DNA of 64,000 nt from Megamerina dolium (taxonomy: Eukaryota; Arthropoda; Insecta; Diptera; Megamerinidae): the NCBI GenBank assembly GCA_963854835.1, contig OY978525.1:101263388-101327387 (forward strand), in the 5' to 3' direction. Positions 48,760 through 59,117 of the stretch are shown in pieces (position 1 is the first letter of the stretch; every line of letters starts with the position of its first letter). A program made the translations under genes and the position numbers. The notes below the pieces were generated by a model that was not told the DNA's origin, made no database searches, and saw nothing but the letters and a program-made list of their open reading frames with translations.

Positions 48760-49230
48760 GTGTTGCCAAACATCGCTCAATATTATGTGAACCACAATTG
48801 GTTGAGGGCATATGTGGAATGGGCAGCGAAACATAGAGATGTCGATGACTTGAATTCTGTAATTCAAAATGTTGTTTGCTGGACAATTACATTCGTTCAA
48901 ATGTATCGATTAGTGACACAATCTAGACGAAGCAACCAATTATCCAACGGAGTTCCTGAATTCGTTAGATTTCCCATGATTGCCATTACATAATTTATGC
49001 TGATCAGTTATCGCCATGCTTCGGAACATCAATCAACCGAAACTGTGCAATGCAACCATATAGGTCGTGAAGCAATTCCAAAGTAATGTCATTCAAGCAA
49101 CGATACTTAAAGGCAAATTCAAGAACGATAAAGTGCTCATTCTGATAATTCCACTGGTTTCAACCGATTTATCTTCTGAGTTCAAACGCATTCAGTTTCC
49201 GATTCGCCTTGCGTGGAAGCCCGTGTGCGA
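48760..49230 (+). pseudogene. Helitron helicase C-terminal remnant
   Basis: Plus-strand frames give WAAKHRDVDDLNSVIQNVV (the AxxAAKNxDVxxxNxxIQ block of Helitron/PIF1-type helicases), then MLRNINQPKLCNATI, NVIQATILKGKFKNDKVLI (about 49085-49135) and STDLSSEFKRIQFPIRLAWK (about 49163-49219). These are the last helicase blocks, usually N-G-T-R-L, a VIxATIxxGxxxGxxVLIPRI stretch and FxFKRxQFPVRLAFAMTINK. The final motif VI is lost after RLAW. Frameshifts and stops abound. No 5' TC or 3' CTRR hairpin end could be fixed. Confidence 0.8.
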
Positions 49231-49762
49231 TAGTTAGTAAAATATAGAATTGATAGTGATGAATTTTTGGAATAACTTTAGAATTGTAAAAAATTGAAAG
49301 GCTATAAACACCTAGGGAGTCTTCTTAAGATTTAGGACCTCTTGGATTCTGTTTCACTGTAGTGAACTGCATTAATTATTGTGCAAATTATATATTTTAT
49401 TAATCTGAAAATTTGAATGAACCACCATCATATTCTCAGTATGCATCTAGTCTAGATAATCACTTTTATGAAATTAAACGGCTACTATTTCTCATTCTAT
49501 TCACTCTTCCATACAGGAAATCTCCCCTCTAGAGGAGTTCAGAAAAGTCTACATATGAAGAGGGTTTTCTTGGTTCGCTGATTTGTTAGTTGCTTGGATA
49601 TTACTTACTTACTACTTACTACTTACTATTTGCTACATATGTACTTTAATAAAATACAACTGTTATATGAACATATAATACATGCGATGACAAGTCACAT
49701 ACAAGTACTCATACGTATGTACCTATTATATTCCATGCTTAAATATAGAAAAGCTACTAGTT

Positions 49763-49795
<33 letters not shown>

Positions 49796-50351
49796 TTGTT
49801 GATGATGTACATACATAGATGATGAAGTTTAGTATTATAAAATGTTGGCCTGTAGTTGATGCTGTTGTAACTACTGTTCCAGCAGATTACTTGTAGAAAG
49901 AGAACAGTAGTTCGTTCATATATGTATGTTACAATATCAGTATATGTTAATATGAATGTGTTTAAATTCATAATCATACTGATGTTGGTGTTGTGGTTAC
50001 TCTCTTGTTCTCTACGTCATGCTCTAATGTTATTTAAAACTTAAATGGCGGAAGTAAGAGTTCACAACATCTCCAACGTACCAGCAGCATCCTTAACATG
50101 GCCACTCCAACAGTTACTACGTACATGACAAGTAATGGTAAAAGTAACAGAAATCGTAGTAGTGTTAGTAAATATCTTGTTAGTAAAATACTAGATTTTT
50201 TTTCTTTAGTATTACCCTGCAGTCTCCAAACGAAAGTCAGTTGCTAATTGTAATTAGTTATAGAATGAGTTACAATAGCAAAATGAGAATTTGACTTTTA
50301 TAATTAATTATAAATTTAAAAACGAATTTATAAATCGAATTATTTCAAAGC
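49231..50351. other. AT-rich DNA with GTT microsatellite
   Basis: Repeated TTACTTACTACT phrases at 49603-49628 and a TTG run at 49764-49793. No genes were recognised. Confidence 0.55.
49764..49793. repeat. (TTG)n microsatellite
   Basis: About ten tandem TTG units, giving poly-Val or poly-Asn in spurious ORFs. Confidence 0.95.
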
Positions 50352-50359
50352 AATGCTCC

Positions 50360-50729
50360 TATAGGTAGCTCAGTGGTTAGTGTGTTGTCCTACTGATCTG
50401 TAGGTCGTGGGTTCAACATGCGGCTGAAGCAGAAGAAATTTAATATCGAAAAGATTTTGCTTTCGAACGGTACCCACCTGACGGCAAGCGTTTGGCAATT
50501 CTTCCGGCAGTAACAATTTGCTATGAAAAAGCTTCTAAAAGAACTCTGTGACAAAGCTCAGAAAAAGTGATGTCGCAAGAGTTATGCCGTTCGGAACTGG
50601 CTAAAATAAGTAAGGGACCTATTAATACTAATACTGTCCAAAAAATTTATCACTCACAATAGTAATGGAAGTGAAGCTCGGCCAAAGAGCACTTCGCGGC
50701 TTCAAGTGCCACATATTTATTTATTTTTT
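50360..50729 (+). mobile_element. tRNA-derived SINE, near-complete copy
   Basis: About 370 bp. The 5' end looks like a tRNA gene: TAGCTCAGTGG (box A, 50366-50376) and GGTTCAACATG (box B, 50410-50420) begin 44 bp apart, the spacing of a real tRNA. A family-specific body follows (ACCCACCTGACGGCAAGCG, TAACAATTTGC, TCTGTGACAAAGCTC, TACTGTCCAAAAAATTTATC). The 3' end is GAAGCTCGGCC, then GGCTTCAAGTGCCACAT and (ATTT)n. The 8-bp direct repeats AATGCTCC flank it (50352-50359 and 50730-50737). Three other copies lie in this window (10.58, 36.71 and 63.80 kb). No coding capacity, so it would need LINE enzymes in trans. Confidence 0.93.
50366..50420 (+). promoter_or_regulatory. Internal RNA polymerase III promoter (boxes A and B) of the SINE
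   Basis: Box A TAGCTCAGTGG matches the TRGYNNANNNG consensus at every position. Box B GGTTCAACATG fits GGTTCRANNCC except at its last two positions. The spacing is tRNA-like. This is the only SINE copy in the window with both boxes legible. Confidence 0.8.
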
Positions 50730-50737
50730 AATGCTCC

Positions 50738-52339
50738 AATAATTAGATTTCAATTCAAGGGGGATTAAATTATCCCTTGCAATTATGCAGTGAGTTACGA
50801 TACCAAAATGGAAGTATTAGCAAGGAAATGTATATTGAAGTAGTCTGATTTTACGTTTTCTATAATTATTCAACGAACTTATCTAAAGGCATAATTTCAA
50901 GTTTTCGGAACTGGTTCCATATCTGGTTATAGGTAATGCAGTGTGAGTCACTTCAATAAATGCTTGGAAATTGTGGACATATACATATATTTTTTTATTA
51001 TTTTATTTATTTTGAATATACTTTGCTATTTTTGTTACAACACAAATATGATGAAGAAGATCGGAAATAATTAAATTCAAAAAACTTTATAAACGATTGT
51101 ATAAATAAAAGAGAAAAGCGAAAAGCAATACAAATATTGAATATGTGAATAATTAGTATTAATTGAAAAATCAATTAGGTATAAGATTGATATTCATAGG
51201 AGGCGATTTATTGCAGATTTTTTTTTTTTTAGTATATGAAAATCTTGAAATATTAATTTTTAAGTAAATATAAATGTTTTTTAATACGCGCAATAAATGA
51301 TTTGATTTTTAGTTTTATAAATACCTACCTAGTACGGATATTAGGTCAGAACTCTTGTAGAATAGTTAAACTAGTGTATTCACTAGTTCCACGTAATTGA
51401 GAAGGAGTAATCTATTAATACCAATGACAAACGTTAGCAAATATAAACAATACAACGTTTAGAATATAAAAAGAAGAGAAGACTAGTCACAGATTTAAGT
51501 AGAACTAGTGGAACAACCATTGCTTAACTAATTACCTCGGACTAGTGTAGTTGATGGACCATGTTACAATGTACACGAGTATATACCCTCGTATGTATAT
51601 GTATATGGTACATTGTTGTACTAGCTTTTGCTATTATGTTGCATATACATATCTATATTTTGACTCATATTCAACAACTTCTACAATTCATCTCATACTC
51701 TCTTTCAAATTGTTCTACTTCTACTCGCACACACATTCACAGACACATACATATTCGTATATATATGTAGATGCATACAACTTTATAAAGTTTTATGTGG
51801 ATTAAGTGTTTTACTTGAAAGTTCATTTTCATTTAATGCATTTCTTCAACTCCTTTACTCCTCTTCAACTTCTTTTCGCTTTATTTTCTTCTTTTTTTTT
51901 GTATTACTTTATTGTTGTTTCGATATTTAGTATTGTTTGGCCAAGATATGTGTGTGGCTCTGTGTGTGTGTGTATATGTGCGTGCAACTAAAGAAAAAAT
52001 TAAAAATGTGTGAAAAAGGAGTGATTTCTTTTGTTAATTTGATTTTAAAATAACTTGTTTATTATTTTATATATTTGTTTTCTGTTTTTACTAACCACCA
52101 TTATTTTTGCCTCGTTCTGTGTAAGCGTGTTTGTGCGCATACATATATTGTATGTAAGTGTTTGTGCGGTAAAGAAGAAAAATCGGTTTTATAACTTTTC
52201 ACATAATTAAATTGTGTGAAGAAGCGCTCTTTATTATAAGTGAATAAGTTTTAATTATTCTATTTGTATGTACGACTGAATAGCGAAAACGCATGAATAG
52301 ATGCTATAGCTTATTTTCACCTACACGGCTGGAAGGCTT
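50738..52339. other. AT-rich DNA with ACTAGT palindromes
   Basis: A perfect 7-bp inverted repeat ACTAGTG-TATT-CACTAGT lies near 51371-51388, and two more ACTAGTG sites lie at about 51506 and 51541. A GT run is near 51960. No genes were recognised. Confidence 0.5.
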
Positions 52340-53015
52340 ATCAAGCAGGGCTTTTAGAACAGTGGCGGAGCTAGAGAATATTACAAGTTTGAGTTAAAAA
52401 ATGTGTCAAGAGCTAAAATTAAGGGCAAAATATTCATCATTGCAGTGTATTTCAGGCTGAAATTATAGCCATAAAGCAGGCAACCTTTACAGTTAGGAAT
52501 AGTGTTTTGAGTACAAAGGCAATTTACGTGCATTCAGATAGACAAACGGCACTAAAATCACTGCAATCGAGCAGACATTTATTAAAAATAATTAAAGACT
52601 GCCATGATCTACTAATTGAAATCACCAATGACTTCAATATCCAGAGATATCAAAGGCAAGTGTAAAGCAGATGAATTAGCCAGTCATGGCGCAACCTTAA
52701 CACCTCACTCAGACAAAATTACAGTGCCAATGCCACTAGTAACTTTTATATTACTGATAAGTTCATTACCGATAATGCTAATACGATCTGGAGATAGACC
52801 GGTAACTGCTTAACCAGTAGATTAACATGGCAAGAATGTTACTCAGTACGAACTAATTTCCTTCTGAAACAAAATAGGCAGGGCATTAGAACAGCGATTT
52901 GGGTTCCAACAGGGCCTTGGCTCCTTGGTAGACACTTGAATAGGTTAGGCGCACTTTTTATTATGTGGAACTGCCTCCCTTGGCAACATCGCGGAGGTTG
53001 CTTATATAAAAGTAA
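52340..53015 (+). pseudogene. LOA/I-type LINE RNase H and C-terminal remnant
   Basis: Plus-strand RNase H blocks: CSVFQAEIIAIKQATF (52441 onward, Glu block), AIYVHSDRQTALKSL (52531-52560, Asp block), then, after a shift, KGKCKADELASHGATL (about 52646-52695, the His/Asn/Asp end block where the family has GNxxADELA). Downstream TWQECYSVRTNFLLKQNRQG and GPWLLGRHLNRLG match the tail (LTGHxxxGxHxxRLG). The first RNase H Asp (DGSK) is not legible and upstream RT is absent. The second LINE tail of this group on the plus strand. Confidence 0.85.
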
Positions 53016-53189
53016 CTAAAGTAGTTTTATACATTAAATCCACAGTTTGGCTCAATGATGACTTGGTTGAGTAAGGACTAGTACAAATTGACCTTTAACA
53101 GGCCTAGGTACGTCATTGGACAGCCATCCTACCTGCCTACCTAATCATAATATGCCGCCTCTGCAGGGCTAATATGTAAAGCTGACACC
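53016..53189. other. Spacer or LINE 3' region
   Basis: May include the 3' UTR of the LINE remnant. I cannot set its end because no A-rich or repeat tail or target duplication stands out. Confidence 0.35.
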
Positions 53190-53340
53190 CCAACATTTCC
53201 TCTAAACTTGCTTATTTACTATCTTCAGACCTTCGATAGACTCCCCTATAAAATGAAGTTTTTTTATAATCCTCGATCATCGCTACCAGTAGCCGCCCGT
53301 AAAAGGATTATATGTATGACCAACCTTATTAATATTGTTT
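53190..53340. repeat. Single worn unit of the ~158-bp repeat
   Basis: Matches the 47.3-48.4 kb array: CAACATTTCCTCTAAAC, TACTATCTTCAGACCTT, CTCCCCTATAAAATGA, then ATATGTATGACCAACC at the position of the ATGTATGAC block. It is the same strand and a lone unit. Confidence 0.72.
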
Positions 53341-53700
53341 GTCTATTGGTTCCATGCAAAATTGACTTTGTAACAGACTAAAACTAAGTCTTTTACAACC
53401 TTTTACATACCTACCTACATACTCTCTATAAAGCATTAATATATTCAACGTACCAACAATAAACAAACAATAGCAAAATATGTGTATCATAGGAAAGTTC
53501 ATTTGATTCTTCTTCTTCTCCTTATTGTTGTTATACAGTAATATCAACAAATGTATACACACATGCACATAATCGTGTAGTCAATCACTATGACGACAGA
53601 GAAAGGAGAAAGAATCAAATGAATTTTCACTGAACGTAAAATGTAGCATAATAGGAATTTTACACTACATAATTCTTAAATGCTTTATATATGGAGATGT

Positions 53701-54480
53701 ACTAAAGGTGCATGACTTGCAAACGTAAGGCATGAGAAAAAAAAGGGAAATAAACCCTACCAAATGCTTGGTCGAGTAAGTCGTAACCCGACATACTAAG
53801 TTGAAACGATCTCGCGAAATTTTTGAAATCGCCCAGCTCGAATAGCTTGCTATCCGAACGAGTGCACTTATGGTCGAGTGGGCAATTAATCGCTAGGCGA
53901 CTATAAGTAGTTCTTGCCTTAAACGAAGTGTCTGTCTTCGACCGCTCGCTTATATCAGCCGCCTGGCAGCCATTAGCTCTGCCCGGGGTCATTTTGACCA
54001 ACCGTATATACCAGGAGCAGCCATCCGCCACCCCGTTGGTTGTTCCTATATATATATATATTGCTAAAAGGTCTCCCTCTTCTAGGTGTGAGCCCAGTGT
54101 ATCAGGCTATCCTACACAATTATCAGTCGCTTGGAGACTTCTGCTGAGGCAGATCTGCCAGACGACTGATTCATTAGGTGCGACCCGGTGGCACTGGTCA
54201 ATCCTAAAATCCTCATTGTATCAGTAAAGTTATCCATTCTAGTTAGGCATAAGAATAAGAAATAGAATTTGTATTGAAATTGTAAAGAATGAAAGGAAAA
54301 TAAAACAAAGTAGTAGTAGTTCCATTGATACCGAGCCGAACACTCTTCAGGTGCCGGTGAATTGATTGCCAATAAGCAATCGTGTGGAATTCGGTCCTCC
54401 TCCTACAACAAGAGTTTTACGCGGCTTTCTTGTTTGACCCTGGCTGACTAAGTAATACCTCAGCTGGAAACAAAAGGTAC
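53701..54480. other. GC-richer block of unknown origin
   Basis: The base composition is clearly richer in G and C than the surrounding DNA, as in the LINE relics. Phrases such as CTGCCCGGGGTCATTTTGAC, GGTGTGAGCCCAGTGTATC and AGGTGCGACCCGGTGGCACT occur. ORFs on both strands (109 and 99 codons) resemble no known protein. It is probably a retroelement UTR, LTR or other transposon fragment. A TGATGGCGCGAC motif just downstream (about 54503) could be a primer-binding site, but no paired LTR was found. Confidence 0.4.
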
Positions 54481-54549
54481 GCGTTACAACTTGTAACAAA
54501 TTATGATGGCGCGACTATAAGAACCATCAAGAGAGGCGAAATATAGAAC

Positions 54550-54885
54550 AAATCCACATTAATTTTTTTCATCATAATTTTTCCCCGCACACATTCAGAC
54601 ATCCTATTCCATAGACAATAAGCTTAAAACACTTGAATATCGACAAAAATCTGCCCAGTGATCCCATAAAGACCTCTAGGAGTTTGATATCCATATTAAT
54701 TTTATCTCGCCGATATTTGTCTCGATCATATACCCTATCTTATATTCACTCCTTTAGGATTCTGCCATATCAAATGACCTCAAAAATCCATAAAATGATA
54801 TAAATAATCAGATAGCTCTCCATGAATCTTCTCTAAACTTACTTACTCCCAATCACCACCACTTTAAGATGCTCCACCAACAGAT
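54550..54885. repeat. Two worn units of the ~158-bp repeat
   Basis: Phrases shared with the 47.3 kb array: ATTTTTCCCCGCACACATTC, CACTTGAATATCGAC, TATATTCACTCCTTTAGGA, GCCATATCAAATGACCTCAA and AAACTTACTTACTCC with CACTTTAAGA. The units are strongly diverged and follow each other at roughly 150-160 bp. Confidence 0.6.
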
Positions 54886-56416
54886 GGTATGTATGTATTG
54901 CTATATGTATATGTATATACCTCAGATAAAAACTTTAAAAAATTTTTATGCTATAAATAATACCAATTGTTTTGAAAGTTGATAAAAAATTACTCTAATA
55001 ATTCTTAACATGAATTTTATATTTCGAATTATATGTCTTCATTCTTTATGAATATCAATATAGTATCGTAATTATATTTATTTCTACTGCTGACAAATAG
55101 AAAATGGACTGGTCTTACTCTGGTACATTTATAACTATGAAATAGATGTGTAAATTCTTAATGTCAACTGATTGTTGCATGAAAAAGCAATTAGTTAGTT
55201 AGCAAAAAAATAAAGCCTGTATTTGCTTTGAAAGTTAAACTACCATATAAAAACGAAAAGTACACCCACAAGAATACTACTTTTGGGAATTGTACAAATT
55301 CAAATATTGTACTAATGTAATTTTTCTTTTAAAAAGTTCAAAGGTTAAAAGCAAATTGGACGGTGTATGAGTGTTGAATATAATAAGATCTGAAATAAAT
55401 TGAGAGGCAATTGAAACATACTGAGAGAAATATAAAGTGAAAGGATTTAAGGGGGTAAACTAGCGCTTAGTAGATATTGGTAAATGTCATAACATTATAA
55501 CAAGTATACTCGTAAACTAAACTAAACAAGTAATTATGTACATAGAATAACAATTTTAATATTTCAAAAAAAACAAATCGCACCACGCAAATATCACATT
55601 ATGGAAAACATTAGACTACCAACTACTTATATGTATTACTCCATACAATATAAAATTGGTGCAAATAAAGCAAGAAAATTACATTATAAAATTATCTGCG
55701 GTAGTATTAAATAATAACTAAATTACACAATAGCATAATAAAATTTAATAAAACGTACTAAATAACTTAAAATAAATTTTTATTGATTTAAATATTTAGT
55801 TTTTTCTTTTAATTTACAATACTAACTATGACTTTGCTTCGTCGAACGAATGTATCTATCATATTATATACAGTTAATACAATATTTACGATTAATAATA
55901 AAAATGAGCGTATAAAAAAAACTTACCCTTTTTATTTTTCAGATTCACTGACACCGTCTATCCAATTATACATGACATGACAGAACCAAAAGCAAAAAAA
56001 CCATTTCAGCTCTGTAATGATATATATGAAAATACAAAAGAAAATTATTTGTTACACTTACTTCAAAGTATCTAATGACTTTATAAATATATTATGCACA
56101 TACGATTCATTTATTCCATATCTATTTTTATTGCTATTATAAATTTGACATTTTCATGCATTAAATAGCCATAAATATTGAATGAGTATAACCAACTACC
56201 ATTAAGCGTCATATAAGAACATTGGGGTGCCTGATCGAAAAAAAAAATATTTTAGTTTCGCGTCATTGCAACAAATAAATGTTCACAGATGAAAGTGATT
56301 TAAATTCTCTAAGATAATCAAGTTTTTCATTTATTTTGATAATGTCTTCTATGCAATTTTTATCAAAATTTCAAAAACTTTGCCATTTTTCAGTCAACGT
56401 TTTTTTAAGAAAAACT
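54886..56416. other. AT-rich DNA without recognisable genes
   Basis: Low-complexity DNA only. The sequence immediately left of 56417 carries the first copy of a 12-bp target duplication. Confidence 0.55.
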
Positions 56417-56428
56417 TAACTACTGCTA

Positions 56429-57468
56429 GGCCGTCAGCCGATAGGTACACAGGGGATTTACATATAACCCATTATTGTACATGTCATAACTATGTGCACT
56501 ACGGTAGTGCGACTACACCCTCTCCCTGAGGGCGGCTTGAAACAGGCTCTAGCTTAAAATCGTCTATGCTTGAGTGCTGACAAATGGTAGTTGGGCGGAG
56601 AGATACAAACTCTCTAAAAAATGCCCAAAATCTAAGGTGAAACAGCATATGCTGATAGATGCATAGCCGTGCAGGTACACGGTCTTAATATGCGAACTCA
56701 GAATACCTGCCGGCCTTCCGTTTTAATCTAGGATTCCGTTGGCAATTTGGCTTTACCAAAGCTGACTTCTACTTCCAGGCTACTCACACAACCAAGCTGC
56801 CATCAAATCTTTCTCCTTATGGGAGTTCTCTTGCAAACTAAGCACCGAATGCTTCCTTATACTACCAAAACCTTCTATGCAAAATTAGGTCACATTATGT
56901 TGGGTGCCAGGGCACAACAGAATTGAGGGCAATGAAGTGGCGGACGAACTAGCGAGAGCTGGCACGTTTTCTCCACTGACAGGCCCAGAACCTTTCTGCG
57001 GTATAACCTAAGCATCGGCCAAAGCTATGATAGAAAAACATTACCACGACAAATACCAAATACAATGGACAAATTCGACAGATCTCCGCCAAACGAAAAC
57101 CCTCATCAGCTTTGCTACAGCTTTGATACAGAATTAGCAGAAGAAATCTACGCCTAGTAACCGGCTATCTCTCAAGACATAACTGGTTAAAGTACCACCT
57201 CCACAAAATGGTATTATCCTCTGACAAGGAGCGTAGACTCTGTCTAAAGAAGATTGATACATCGATCCACATCTTTTGCGAATGCCCAGCCTTGGACAGG
57301 CTTCGCCTTAAACATTGCCAGCTGAGTTTCCCAATACGGGAAACTCAGCTGTCGGGTTGGGTATCAGCTCATATCCTCTAACAGACTTCAATCTGGTTTT
57401 GCGGGGTCCACTTGATGAACAAGGATTTTGTCCTTACTCCAACATTACGCTCTCTTTTGATTGATTGA
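56429..57468 (+). mobile_element. 5'-truncated LINE insertion with 12-bp target duplication
   Basis: The 12-bp direct repeat TAACTACTGCTA lies at 56417-56428 and 57469-57480, bounding a 1.04-kb insertion that is GC-richer than its flanks. Its 3' end is a short TTGATTGATTGAT tail, which is how LINEs with tandem-repeat tails finish. The content is the RNase H and C-terminal region of a LINE. The perfect duplication suggests this is one of the younger insertions here, although the frame is already broken. Confidence 0.93.
56740..57440 (+). pseudogene. LINE RNase H end and C-terminal tail (I/R1-like)
   Basis: Plus-strand reading gives LCWVPGHNRIEGNEVADELA followed by RAGTF (about 56900-56970), the final RNase H block (WVPGHxGIxGNExADxLAR). 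Then come KAMIEKHYHDKYQIQWTN and, across frames, LRQTKTLISFATA, a worn SRHNWLKYHLHKM and HIFCEC-ALDRLR, the Cys/His tail ending in C-P-A-L. This tail differs from the one at 35.8 kb, so it is another LINE lineage. The last coding phrase is followed by a GC-balanced 3' UTR of about 100 bp. Confidence 0.87.
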
Positions 57469-57480
57469 TAACTACTGCTA

Positions 57481-57994
57481 ATTCATTTTATCAATAATTA
57501 ACCTAACAACAACCAGCGCTTTAATTTTCATAGACATTGTTCAATAGTTCGTTCTTCGCGTTACCATTTTTTTTCTTCTAACATTCATGAGACGCTCTAA
57601 TATACATATGCTGCAAAAATACCATATATACATTTTCAATAGTAAACCTTAATTAGACATTCACACGTACACGTATAATCATGAAATTGGATACTTTAGT
57701 TGTTAATGGACAATAAATAAAATACAAAATCCAATAGGATAATGAAAAACAGCTATCACAGGTGGAAAAAGTAATGATAAGTTCAATAATTCAATACCAA
57801 GATGATGAAGTCAATTAAAATAGAGCTCGCGAGTGCTGTATATTATTAGCAACATGTTTCTAGAAATGAAGCAACTATGGTATATAAACAATGTTCAGAG
57901 ATTAATGCCAATGGTGGAGTGTGTTAATGTCGAATGAATTAATTTCGAAATTTTTTGTAATTACATCGAATTTATTTTATATTGAAAAAAATAT
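57481..57994. other. AT-rich DNA without recognisable genes
   Basis: Nothing recognised beyond AT-rich low-complexity sequence. Confidence 0.5.
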
Positions 57995-58135
57995 CTTTCG
58001 ACATTATTGCAAAACTAAAATTTTTGCAGAATTTAATTTCGACATTATTGTAAAAATTTTAATTTTTGCACAACTTCACTTCGATATTATTGCAACAATA
58101 TGTGCAATATATCATTTCGATATTATTGCAACAAA
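57995..58135. repeat. Minisatellite, about 41-bp period
   Basis: Phrases TTTCGACATTATTGCAAAA at 57997, TTTCGACATTATTGTAAAA at 58038, CTTCGATATTATTGCAAC at 58080 and ATTTCGATATTATTGCAAC at 58115 repeat at 41, 42 and 35 bp. In the 107-codon frame starting at 57921 this yields FDIIV and FDIIAT repeats, which I take as an accident of the repeat rather than a gene. Confidence 0.8.
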
Positions 58136-59086
58136 TGAAATGTGGTCTTTTTTGCAATTTTCCAAGTTTTTATGTACCAAATCACAAATATTATTATTGG
58201 AAGTTTTACAAATTGAAATCGGAATGAATTGCAAACAATTTTAGTATAAAAAATTTTAATAAAATTTAAAACCTTGCTTAGCTTTATGCTGAAAATATAC
58301 ATACTATTCAATAACCACATAAAAAATCCTATATAAAGCAAGTCAAAAATAATTAACAGCTAATATATTAATTATAAAACATCAACATCATGGTATATAG
58401 AGAATGAGAATGAGTTGGAAAAATGTTTAATACAAACAATTTGAAGATTAAAATCATGACAACTCAACTACACTTTAACAAAACCCTATATATATATATC
58501 AGTAAGTATGACAACTGCTAAGTTAGTGAATATGGGTATACGAACAAATGTTAAGCATATTACAAACATCCTGGAGGAATGATAGAAAACAAAAGCAAAA
58601 TCCCTAAGCATTATGCTGACAAGCAGCTTTGTTCGTAATTTCAAAGGTACATACATACATATATTTGTTATCGTATGTACGTATGCATGTACGACATCCA
58701 TAAACTAACGAACAAAGTAAACTATAAACAACAGCAATGACAATTGTAGTGTCACCAATCCCATCAAGGATAGCAACATCAGCAGCAGTGACTCTCACAA
58801 CTGTTTTTCAACTGTTAATAAACGTGCATAGGTATACAATACACACTCACACTCACACACATACACATGTTCATAGGTATTGTAAATAAGTATAAAAATA
58901 TCACAAAGTTTCTCATTATCTTCATTCTTCAGTCTCTTCCACCCAACATCCAAGTCATCTTCTACGCGTACGCGTTTTTGTTCCATTTCATTAGAAAACA
59001 CACTTAAGCTTGTCACTTATTTGACTGCATTGTTGTTTACTTGCTTGATTAGATAATGATAATAATACCAGCGTATATATTTATGT

Positions 59087-59117
<31 letters not shown>

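Noticed and set aside
50359..50430. Possible functional tRNA gene
   Set aside because: The A and B boxes are clear, but the anticodon and acceptor stems do not pair well. The sequence continues into a repeated SINE body present in other copies.
53702..54227. 109- and 99-codon ORFs on opposite strands as host exons
   Set aside because: Neither shows a recognisable domain, and openness on both strands follows from the higher GC content. Kept only as an unexplained block.
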